Source: an uncultured Clostridium sp.
GTDB taxonomy: Bacteria > Bacillota > Clostridia > TANB77 > CAG-508
NCBI GenBank assembly: GCA_900556945.1
Contig: USQP01000073.1
Location: 1-5,268, forward strand
DNA: 5,268 nt
Direction: 5' to 3'
Shown here: positions 1 through 5,219 of the stretch, piece after piece
How positions within the stretch are numbered: position 1 is the stretch's first letter
Layout: every line of letters begins with the position of its first letter
The notes under the pieces: generated by a model
Seen by the model: the letters and a program-made list of their open reading frames with translations, nothing else
Told to the model about the DNA's origin: nothing
The model's database searches: none
Translations under genes and position numbers: made by a program

Positions 1-31
1 GTCGGCAGCGTCAGATGTGTATAAGAGACAG
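1..31 (+). other. Nextera Read 1 / Tn5 mosaic-end adapter (synthetic)
   Basis: These bases match the Illumina Nextera Read 1 transposase adapter with its first two bases missing. Positions 13-31 are the 19-bp Tn5 mosaic end. This is library sequence, not genome, so the natural sequence begins at about base 32 and whatever lay upstream of the first gene is lost. Recognised from memory of the adapter sequence. Confidence 0.98.
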
Positions 32-37
32 ATAATA

Positions 38-43
38 TATAAT
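38..43 (+). promoter_or_regulatory. Possible -10 box for the two-component operon
   Basis: A perfect TATAAT lies 26 bases before the first start codon, in a run of A and T. Its -35 partner would fall at about 15-20, which is adapter, so it cannot be checked. In sequence this AT-rich a chance match is quite possible, and the genes could instead be read from a promoter further upstream. Confidence 0.3.
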
Positions 44-56
44 ATAGATAATTTAT

Positions 57-61
57 AGGAG
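57..61 (+). promoter_or_regulatory. Ribosome binding site of the response regulator
   Basis: AGGAG lies 8 bases before the ATG at 70. It decides the start: the in-frame GTG at 61 shares its first base with this site and so could not be read from it. Confidence 0.8.
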
Positions 62-69
62 TGATAAAA

Positions 70-747
70 ATGGTCAATAATGGTATTTTAGTAGTAGATG
101 ATGAAGCTAGAATGAGAAAATTAATAAAAGACTTTTTAGTAGCAAAAGGATATAGTATTTTAGAAGCAGAAGATGGAGAGAAGGCTTTAGAAGTTTTTGA
201 GGAAAACAAAAATAAGATTAATCTAATCTTATTAGATGTAATGATGCCAAAATTAGATGGATGGTCAGTTTTAAGACAAATAAGGCAGAACTCAAAGGTT
301 CCTATCATCATGCTTACAGCCAGGGGAGAAGAACAAGACGAATTATTTGGATTTGAGCTTGGAGTAGATGAATATATCTCAAAACCATTTAGTCCCAAAA
401 TACTAGTGGCAAGAGTAGAGGCTATTTTAAAAAGAACAACTCCAAATTTAAAAGAAGTAAAAGATTATGGAGGAATTGAAATTGACAAAGATGGAAGAAC
501 CGTAAAAGTTGATAGTAAATTAGTAGAGTTAAGTTTAAGAGAATACGAATTATTAACTTATTTAGTAGACAATGAAAATATAGCTTTATCAAGGGATAAA
601 ATATTAAATAATGTTTGGAACTATGATTATTATGGAGATTCTAGAACAATTGATAGTCATATCAAAAAAATTAGACATAAATTAGGAAAGAAAGGAAAAT
701 ATATAAAAACGATTCGAGGGGTAGGATACAAATTTGAAGTTAAATAG
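70..747 (+). CDS. OmpR/PhoB-family response regulator
   Basis: A DNA-binding response regulator of 225 residues, the usual length for the OmpR/PhoB class. The N-terminal receiver domain (about 4-118) has the acidic pair D10/D11, the phospho-acceptor D56 in LLDVMMP, the switch residues T83 (MLTA) and Y102, and the conserved K105 in SKPF. The C-terminal winged-helix domain (about 128-223) has the SLREYELL segment, a recognition helix around DSRTIDSHIKKIRHKL and the closing IRGVGYKFE hairpin. The ATG at 70 is preferred over the GTG at 61 because of ribosome binding site placement. The kinase gene follows after 18 bases and is the expected cognate partner. The regulon cannot be read from the protein; the sortase operon downstream is a natural candidate. 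The family is certain, but no specific name such as PhoP, ResD or VanR is justified. Confidence 0.96.
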   Translation: MVNNGILVVDDEARMRKLIKDFLVAKGYSILEAEDGEKALEVFEENKNKINLILLDVMMPKLDGWSVLRQIRQNSKVPIIMLTARGEEQDELFGFELGVDEYISKPFSPKILVARVEAILKRTTPNLKEVKDYGGIEIDKDGRTVKVDSKLVELSLREYELLTYLVDNENIALSRDKILNNVWNYDYYGDSRTIDSHIKKIRHKLGKKGKYIKTIRGVGYKFEVK

Positions 748-765
748 TGAAAAGAGGATAAAGAA

Positions 766-2271
766 ATGAAGAAAAAACAGAATCTATTCAAATCAGTAAG
801 AGTGAAGTTATTTTTTACATTATCTTTTGTGATACTATTAATTATCTTATTTTTAATTTTAGTAAATAACTTTGTTTTTGGACAATTTTATTTGTATAGT
901 AAAACAAAAGCTCTAAAGTCAGTTTATGAAACGGTAAATAATTATTATAATGAAAAGCAAAATGACAGTATAGAGACACGATTAGAACAAATTGCGATAC
1001 AAAATAACTTTGATATTTTAATTAGGGATAATCAAAACAATGTAAATATATATACATCAAATAAAGACTTCTATTCTACCTTTGGACAGATGAATGAAAT
1101 GACGAATAAAGTTAATACAGGGCTTGGAGAAATTATAGATAAAAGTGATAATTTTACTATAAAAAAAATCAAAGATAGTAAAAATGGTATAACTTATGTA
1201 TTATTATCAGCTATATTAGATAATGGCTATTTCTTATACATAAGAATACCGATTACAGCAATACAGGAAAGTGTTAAAATATCAAATAATTTCTTATATT
1301 TAATGGCAGGTTTTACTATTTTAATTGCAGCTGTAATTGTTTCTTATGTAACGAGGAGATTTACGGACCCGATTTTAGAGCTGAATAATATTGCAAAAAG
1401 AATGGCAAATTTAGATTTTAGTCATAAATATAGAGTTACGGATACAGATGATGAAATTAATAATTTAGGGAAAAGCATTAATGCTATGTCTGATACATTA
1501 GAGAAAACAATTAAGCAACTGAGAAGTACAAATATAGAGCTAGAAAAAGATATTGAAGAGAAATCGAAAATAGATGAAATGAGAAAAAGTTTTATATCAG
1601 ATGTATCACATGAACTAAAAACGCCAATTGCTTTGATACAAGGATATAGTGAAGGATTACTAGAAAATGTGAATTCAGATGAAGAAAGTAAAAAATTTTA
1701 TGCAGAAGTTATTTTAGATGAAACAAATAAAATGGATAAATTAGTAAAGCAATTATTAGAATTGATGAAACTAGAATATGGAAAAAGAGAATTTAATGAT
1801 ACAAAGTTTGATATTGTAGAAGTTGAAAAAGAAGTTATAAGAAAATCAAAAGTAATGCTTGAAGAAAAACAAGTAAATGTTAAGATGGATGAGACAAGTG
1901 AGATAAATGTATTAGCAGATGATTTTTATATTGAGCAAGTTATAACCAATTACATTACGAATGCCATTAAACATGTAAAAGAGATAGATGGTAATAAAAT
2001 AATTCAAATTGAAAATGAAGTAAACGTAGAAAAGAATACAGTTAGAATAAAGGTATTTAATACAGGAGATAATATTTCAGATGAAAACATAAATAGAATT
2101 TGGAATCGATTTTATAAAATAGATGAAGCAAGAAATAGAAATGATGGTGGAACAGGGATTGGTCTTTCTGTTGTAAAAGCCATTATGAATAACTATGGTA
2201 ATAGCTATGGTGTAATAAATAAAGAAAATGGAGTAGAGTTTTACTTTGATTTGGATTTGAAAATGGATTAA
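766..2271 (+). CDS. Membrane sensor histidine kinase (HAMP, HisKA, HATPase_c)
   Basis: A 501-residue sensor kinase, the expected partner of the preceding regulator. Its AAGAGGA ribosome binding site ends 7 bases before the ATG. After a basic N-terminus come TM1 (about 14-36), an extracytoplasmic sensor region (about 37-175), TM2 (about 176-195), a HAMP linker (about 197-250) and a coiled coil leading to the dimerisation domain. The phospho-accepting H282 sits in SDVSHELKTP. The ATP-binding domain shows an N box (N395 and N399 in NYITNAIKH), a G1 box reading NTGDN, an F box (WNRFYK) and a G2 box (GGTGIGLSVVK, 461-471). In G1 the usual Asp of DxGxG is Asn, a variant that I believe occurs in other kinases and does not by itself imply inactivity. 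The sensor region resembles no ligand domain I can name, so the signal is unknown. A probable terminator follows about 60 bases after the stop. Confidence 0.95.
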   Translation: MKKKQNLFKSVRVKLFFTLSFVILLIILFLILVNNFVFGQFYLYSKTKALKSVYETVNNYYNEKQNDSIETRLEQIAIQNNFDILIRDNQNNVNIYTSNKDFYSTFGQMNEMTNKVNTGLGEIIDKSDNFTIKKIKDSKNGITYVLLSAILDNGYFLYIRIPITAIQESVKISNNFLYLMAGFTILIAAVIVSYVTRRFTDPILELNNIAKRMANLDFSHKYRVTDTDDEINNLGKSINAMSDTLEKTIKQLRSTNIELEKDIEEKSKIDEMRKSFISDVSHELKTPIALIQGYSEGLLENVNSDEESKKFYAEVILDETNKMDKLVKQLLELMKLEYGKREFNDTKFDIVEVEKEVIRKSKVMLEEKQVNVKMDETSEINVLADDFYIEQVITNYITNAIKHVKEIDGNKIIQIENEVNVEKNTVRIKVFNTGDNISDENINRIWNRFYKIDEARNRNDGGTGIGLSVVKAIMNNYGNSYGVINKENGVEFYFDLDLKMD

Positions 2272-2332
2272 AAATATTTCTACTTGCTCTTAAAGTACTA
2301 TTATATATTAGTTTTTCGAGCCTTGTGAATCC

Positions 2333-2375
2333 CAACCTACTGAAATAAAAGATTAAGTAGGTTGCTTTTCTTTCT
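2333..2375 (+). terminator. Probable intrinsic terminator of the two-component operon
   Basis: A perfect 9-bp inverted repeat, CAACCTACT (2333-2341) and AGTAGGTTG (2356-2364), is separated by a 14-base loop and followed by the T-rich run CTTTTCTTTCT. It starts about 60 bases after the kinase stop. The stem is modest in GC and the loop is large, so termination may be incomplete and some readthrough into the sortase operon is possible. Confidence 0.65.
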
Positions 2376-2391
2376 ATTTAGATACTTTAGT

Positions 2392-2410
2392 CTGAATGGT
2401 AACCAATCAG
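2392..2410. repeat. Imperfect dyad upstream of the sortase promoter
   Basis: CTGAATGG (2392-2399) and CCAATCAG (2403-2410) form an inverted repeat with 7 of 8 pairs around a TAA centre. It ends 33 bases before the -35 box, a suitable place for an activator site. It could also fold as a small hairpin in readthrough RNA from the upstream operon. Function is inferred from position and symmetry only. Confidence 0.35.
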
Positions 2411-2414
2411 TGAC

Positions 2415-2430
2415 ATTTTGTCGAATTTTG
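2415..2430 (+). promoter_or_regulatory. Candidate response-regulator site (direct repeat)
   Basis: ATTTTG occurs at 2415-2420 and again at 2425-2430. The repeat period is 10 bases, and CGA follows each copy (after an extra T in the first). Dimeric OmpR/PhoB-type regulators bind tandem half-sites about one helical turn apart, often just upstream of the -35 box, and this pair ends 13 bases before it. An OmpR-type regulator is encoded nearby. The link is inference, and AT-rich sequence can produce such repeats by chance. Confidence 0.35.
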
Positions 2431-2443
2431 CGATGAAAAGTTC

Positions 2444-2472
2444 TTTACAAATGGAAAAAAATGTATTATTAT
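2444..2472 (+). promoter_or_regulatory. Sigma-A-type promoter of the sortase operon
   Basis: TTTACA (2444-2449, one mismatch to TTGACA) and TATTAT (2467-2472, one mismatch to TATAAT) are separated by the ideal 17 bases. The predicted transcript starts near 2479, giving a leader of about 100 nt before the sortase. A second TATTAT at 2464 overlaps but has a poorer 14-base spacing. Confidence 0.65.
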
Positions 2473-2480
2473 GTATATAA

Positions 2481-2490
2481 GAGTTAACTC
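2481..2490. promoter_or_regulatory. Palindrome GAGTTAACTC at the predicted transcription start
   Basis: GAGTTAACTC is a perfect 10-bp palindrome beginning 8 bases after the -10 box, so it covers roughly +3 to +12 of the predicted transcript. A protein bound there would block RNA polymerase, as many repressors do. No specific repressor family is recognised from the half-site, and no repressor gene is visible in the window. Confidence 0.35.
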
Positions 2491-2561
2491 AAATATTTTT
2501 AAATCAATTTTTTAGATTCATTTTTAATCGATAAATTTTAAGAAAATAAATTAAATAAGTT

Positions 2562-2567
2562 AGGAGG
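2562..2567 (+). promoter_or_regulatory. Strong ribosome binding site at the sortase start
   Basis: AGGAGG is a full-strength site, but the ATG of the sortase at 2581 lies 13 bases beyond it, which is long. ATGs at 2571 and 2577 lie 3 and 9 bases beyond it, both in another frame that stops after 12 codons. The best-spaced start (2577) is therefore not the sortase start. Confidence 0.75.
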
Positions 2568-2570
2568 TAC

Positions 2571-2609
2571 ATGTATATGTATGTTTCGTTATTGTACAAT
2601 ATATATTAA
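2571..2609 (+). CDS. Possible 12-codon leader ORF overlapping the sortase start
   Basis: An ATG at 2571, with a second in-frame ATG at 2577 at optimal distance from AGGAGG, opens a frame that encodes MYMYVSLLYNIY and ends at TAA 2607-2609. This runs across the sortase ATG in a different frame. Translation here would compete with, or feed ribosomes into, sortase translation. It may equally be a chance product of AT-rich sequence, or a sign that one base is missing or added at 2571-2582. No conserved function can be claimed. Confidence 0.25.
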   Translation: MYMYVSLLYNIY

Positions 2610-3201
2610 TATTGTCAGCTTTGTGATATCAGTTATTATTTTTTTAATCGTAAATTTATTTTTTTCAAATATTTATATATTTACACCAAAAGGTGTATTT
2701 CAAGCAAGTTTTGAAGTTAATCATGAAAAAATTCAAATAGATTCAAATGAAATAGAAGGAAATACAGAAAAAGAAAGCATTGAGGAAAAGAGGAAAGAAG
2801 AAACACAAGAATGGTATCTAGAAATTCCATGTATTTATTTAAAAGCTAATATAAAAGAAGGAACAACAAAAGAAATAATGGATGACTATATTGGACATTT
2901 TGAGGAAACATCCAAAAGCACGGGAAATGTTGGGTTAGCAGCCCATAATAGAGGATATAAAAATAATTATTTTGAAAACTTAAAAAAGCTAAAAGAAGGA
3001 GATAAAATATATTATAAATATCAAGGAGTAACTAGAGAATACATTGTAATCAAACATAGTATTATAAAAGATACGGATTGGACAAGTTTAGAAAAAACAG
3101 ATGAAAATAGAATTACATTAATTACATGTGTCGAAAATCAATCAGAATATAGAAGATGTATACAAGGAAAAGAAAATATAGAAGAAAGTGAGGATTTTTA
3201 A
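2581..3201 (+). CDS. Membrane-anchored sortase, class C/D-like
   Basis: A cysteine transpeptidase that cleaves LPXTG-type signals and joins the substrate to the cell wall or another protein on the outer face of the membrane. It has 206 residues, a normal length. One N-terminal TM segment (about 7-29) anchors it, followed by a charged stalk rich in Glu and Lys (about 45-77) and the sortase barrel (about 78-198). The catalytic triad is visible: H122 in AAHNRG, C183 in TLITCVEN, and R192 in YRRCIQG nine residues after the Cys (R191 is adjacent). The short C-terminus without a second membrane helix, together with the TLITC and RRC motifs, resembles class D-like clostridial sortases more than pilin polymerases, but I cannot settle the class by eye. 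Its only visible substrate is encoded 2 bases downstream. The start is the first in-frame ATG; no earlier in-frame start exists near the ribosome binding site. Confidence 0.93.
   Translation: MFRYCTIYINIVSFVISVIIFLIVNLFFSNIYIFTPKGVFQASFEVNHEKIQIDSNEIEGNTEKESIEEKRKEETQEWYLEIPCIYLKANIKEGTTKEIMDDYIGHFEETSKSTGNVGLAAHNRGYKNNYFENLKKLKEGDKIYYKYQGVTREYIVIKHSIIKDTDWTSLEKTDENRITLITCVENQSEYRRCIQGKENIEESEDF
3190..3194 (+). promoter_or_regulatory. Ribosome binding site for the TTG-started surface protein
   Basis: GAGGA lies inside the last codons of the sortase gene, 9 bases before the TTG at 3204. It supports that unusual start codon and suggests translational coupling of the two genes. Confidence 0.7.
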
Positions 3202-3203
3202 AT

Positions 3204-4517
3204 TTGAACCAAAGCAAGAATGAAGAAAATAGAAATTTGAAAAATAAAAGAAGAACAAAATTAATAGCAGGGATAAAAATGTTAATAATAGCAAGTGCAC
3301 TATTAATTTTTAATATACTAAATTTTATAAATATTGCTAATGCAGAAAGTATAAATGTTGCCAATATTTATTCAATAGGAGATTGTGGAAATCTATTAAC
3401 TTATAAAGGAGGAACGGTAAAAGTAAGTTATGTACAATATATACAAGATGGAGTGGAATATCCAGCCTATTGTATGGACAAGACAAAACCAGGTGCAGAG
3501 ACTACTCCTTATACGGTTTCTATTCAAAATGCAATTCAAGATGTTGGATTATGGAGAAGAATTGTGAATGGATATCCATATAAGACAATACAAGAACTAG
3601 GAGTTGTGAATAAGGAAGAAGCTTTTACAGCAACAAAGCAAGCGATATATTGTTACATTCATGGAAACAATCCAGATGATTATGGAGCAATAGGTGAAGC
3701 AGGAGAAAGAACACTGAATGCTATGAAAAAAATAATTAGTGATGCTCAAAATTCGAGTGAAATAAAAATATCTAGTACTCTTACCATAAATAAAAATGAT
3801 GATGAATGGAAACAAGATGAAAACGAAAAAAATTATCTATCAAAAACATATACGATATCTGCTGGATCAACTATTGAAAAATATAAAATTACCCTAACAA
3901 AAGAAAATAGTCAAGATTTAGGTGGACTAAAATTAACCGATACAAGTAATCAAGAAAGGACAGAATTTAGCCCAAATGAAAAGTTTAAAATTTTAATTCC
4001 TATTAAAAATATGACGGAAGCGGGAAGTTTTAACATACAAGTAGAGGCTAAGGTAAAAACAAAGCCGGTATTATATGGCACAGCACCAAATAGTGAATAT
4101 CAGGATTATGCTTTAACGGCAGCAACTTATGAAGATGGAATAGGAAGAGCACAAGATGAATATGCAAAAAATGAAACAAAAATAATAATAATCAAAAAGG
4201 ATCAAGAAGAAGAGATTGTATTAGAAGGAGTAGAATTTGAATTATTAAATGAGAAAAAAGAAACCGTATATACAGGACTAAAAACAAATTCAGAAGGAAA
4301 AATTGTGCTAGAAAATTTAATTCCAGGAGTTTATTATTTGCGAGAAACAAAAGCAATAGATGGTTATCAGGCAAATGATGAGGACATCAAATTAAAAATA
4401 GAACTAAATGAAGAGATTATGATAACAGTAAATAATATCAAAGAAGAAAAGCCTAAAGTAGAAACCACAAAAACATCAAGTAAAGAAGTGAAAAGATTAC
4501 CTGTTACAGGCATGTAA
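3204..4517 (+). CDS. Secreted thioester-domain/SpaA-domain surface protein ending in LPVTGM
   Basis: A 437-residue putative adhesin, the likely substrate of the sortase. TTG is chosen as start because it has a good ribosome binding site and keeps the basic KNKRRTK segment before the signal-peptide core (about 20-42); cleavage is predicted after ANA at 45-47. A thioester (TED/TQXA) domain (about 50-185) has Cys90 in YCMD and Gln146 in ATKQAIY, able in this family to form an internal Cys-Gln bond that captures host amines. A beta-rich middle region (about 186-320) follows, including KPVLYG. A SpaA/Cna-B domain (about 326-412) has K331 in IKKD, E381 in the E box YYLRETKAIDGY and N410/N411, the layout for a Lys-Asn isopeptide bond. 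After a Lys/Thr/Glu linker comes LPVTG, then Met and stop. The usual hydrophobic helix and basic tail are absent. No pilin YPK motif is seen, so adhesin fits better than pilus backbone. It also has Cys61 and Cys150. Confidence 0.88.
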   Translation: MNQSKNEENRNLKNKRRTKLIAGIKMLIIASALLIFNILNFINIANAESINVANIYSIGDCGNLLTYKGGTVKVSYVQYIQDGVEYPAYCMDKTKPGAETTPYTVSIQNAIQDVGLWRRIVNGYPYKTIQELGVVNKEEAFTATKQAIYCYIHGNNPDDYGAIGEAGERTLNAMKKIISDAQNSSEIKISSTLTINKNDDEWKQDENEKNYLSKTYTISAGSTIEKYKITLTKENSQDLGGLKLTDTSNQERTEFSPNEKFKILIPIKNMTEAGSFNIQVEAKVKTKPVLYGTAPNSEYQDYALTAATYEDGIGRAQDEYAKNETKIIIIKKDQEEEIVLEGVEFELLNEKKETVYTGLKTNSEGKIVLENLIPGVYYLRETKAIDGYQANDEDIKLKIELNEEIMITVNNIKEEKPKVETTKTSSKEVKRLPVTGM

Positions 4518-4525
4518 AAAATTAT

Positions 4526-4568
4526 AAAATAGAGCTTGAGATATTTTTGAGAATGCAAGCTCTATTTT
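4526..4568 (+). terminator. Strong intrinsic terminator of the sortase operon
   Basis: A perfect 13-bp inverted repeat, AAAATAGAGCTTG (4526-4538) and CAAGCTCTATTTT (4556-4568), with a 17-base loop, starts 8 bases after the surface-protein stop. The distal arm ends in TTTT, giving the U-run, and the leading AAAA lets it act weakly in reverse as well. It separates the sortase operon from the next gene. Confidence 0.85.
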
Positions 4569-4581
4569 GTAATAATTTATA

Positions 4582-4610
4582 TTGAAAAAAATATAAAAAA
4601 CATATATAAT
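4582..4610 (+). promoter_or_regulatory. Near-consensus sigma-A promoter of the DUF21 gene
   Basis: TTGAAA (4582-4587, one mismatch) and a perfect TATAAT (4605-4610) have a 17-base spacer. The predicted transcript starts near 4617, about 33 bases before the ATG at 4650. It lies directly after the terminator, so the next gene looks independently and probably constitutively transcribed. Confidence 0.75.
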
Positions 4611-4649
4611 GGTTACAATAGTTTTACAGAAAAAGGAGAAGATATTTTC

Positions 4650-5219
4650 ATGTTATCACAATTAATTGTTTTAGTTATTTTAATTTTTTTAAATGCTTTT
4701 TTTGCAGCAAGTGAAATAGCGTTTATTTCACTAAATGATACAAAAATAGAAAAACAAGCAAAGGAAGGAAATAAAAAAGCGAAGCAGATTGAAAAAATGT
4801 TAAAAGCACCAAGTAAGTTTTTAGCGACAATACAAATAGGAATCACATTAGCCGGATTTTTATCAAGTGCGTTTGCATCAGATACATTTGCAGAAAAACT
4901 AGCTCCAATGTTGTATCAAGTTATGCCATTTATTAGTTTAGGAGTATGGAAAAGCATTTCCATTATAGTAATTACCATTATATTATCTTTCTTTACACTA
5001 GTATTTGGAGAACTTGTACCAAAAAGATTAGCTATGAAGAATTACGAAAAAATAGCCTTTGGGACTATTGGAGTTATCAGAGTTATTTCAATTGTAACAT
5101 CGCCGTTTGTAAAATTCTTAACCTTTGTTACAAATACAATTTCTAAGCTATTTGGAGTGGGTGAAAATGAAGAACAATCTGTAACAGAAGAAGAAATAAA
5201 AATGATGGTAGACCAAGGT
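4650..5219 (+). CDS. DUF21/CNNM (CorC/TlyC 'hemolysin-like') membrane protein, 3' truncated
   Basis: The first 190 codons of an integral membrane protein, cut by the adapter at 5220. AAAAGGAG (4631-4638) lies 11 bases before the ATG. The visible part is the DUF21/CNNM transmembrane domain: hydrophobic segments at about 2-27, 56-76, 100-123 and 136-165, with the family motifs NAFFAASEIAF (15-25), IQIGITLAGF (61-70) and FGELVPKRLA (119-128). The SVTEEEIKMMVDQG segment (177-190) is where the linker to the two CBS domains normally starts. Full-length members have roughly 420-450 residues, so the CBS pair and the CorC_HlyC domain are missing here. CNNM/CorC relatives are implicated in magnesium or cobalt efflux; the 'hemolysin' name is historical and toxicity should not be assumed. 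The frame stays open through the adapter, which would add a false tail if translated. Confidence 0.9.

Larger units (their letters stand above)
2272..2580. other. Regulatory intergenic region before the sortase operon
   Basis: This 309-base gap holds no convincing protein gene apart from the first bases of a 12-codon leader ORF. In order it contains a hairpin terminator (2333-2375), an imperfect dyad (2392-2410), two ATTTTG direct repeats (2415-2430), a promoter (2444-2472), a 10-bp palindrome at the expected transcription start (2481-2490), an AT-rich leader with no clear structure (about 2491-2561) and a strong ribosome binding site (2562-2567). I see no match to a riboswitch or T-box that I know. 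Confidence 0.7.

Noticed and set aside
13..31. Tn5 mosaic end, which could be read as a natural transposon end
   Set aside because: It is embedded in the full Nextera adapter and mirrored at the other contig end with an index barcode, so it comes from library preparation.
61..72. GTG at 61 as start of the response regulator, adding three residues
   Set aside because: The GTG shares a base with the AGGAG ribosome binding site; ATG 70 has ideal spacing and matches the usual receiver-domain N-terminus.
2281..2297. Small inverted repeat TACTT/AAGTA right after the kinase stop
   Set aside because: Only 5 weak pairs and no T-run, so it is not a believable terminator; the 9-bp stem at 2333 is better.
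2521..2650. Ten-base repeat TTTTTAATCG at 2521 and 2641
   Set aside because: Low-complexity AT-rich words recur by chance; one copy is in the leader and the other in the sortase membrane-segment codons, with no shared context.
3122..3364. Minus-strand open frame of 80 codons, hydrophobic
   Set aside because: It lies antisense across the sortase and surface-protein genes, and its Phe/Leu/Ile-rich composition is what Lys/Glu-rich AT-rich codons give on the opposite strand.
3597..3815. Minus-strand open frame of 72 codons
   Set aside because: Antisense to the thioester domain, with no ribosome binding site recognised and no family resemblance.
4192..4558. Two overlapping minus-strand frames (4192-4374 and 4367-4558)
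   Set aside because: Both are antisense to the SpaA domain and C-terminus of the surface protein; the second also runs across the terminator. They are leucine/phenylalanine-rich shadows.
4515..4600. Frameshifted remnant of a membrane-spanning sorting tail after LPVTGM
   Set aside because: Neither alternative frame encodes a hydrophobic run followed by basic residues before stopping, and the terminator occupies the space.
4613..4846. Minus-strand frame of 77 codons
   Set aside because: Antisense to the start of the DUF21 gene, which has clear family motifs, a promoter and a ribosome binding site.
4946..5146. Plus-strand frame of 66 codons
   Set aside because: Out of frame within the DUF21 gene, whose own frame encodes the conserved FGELVPKRLA motif here.
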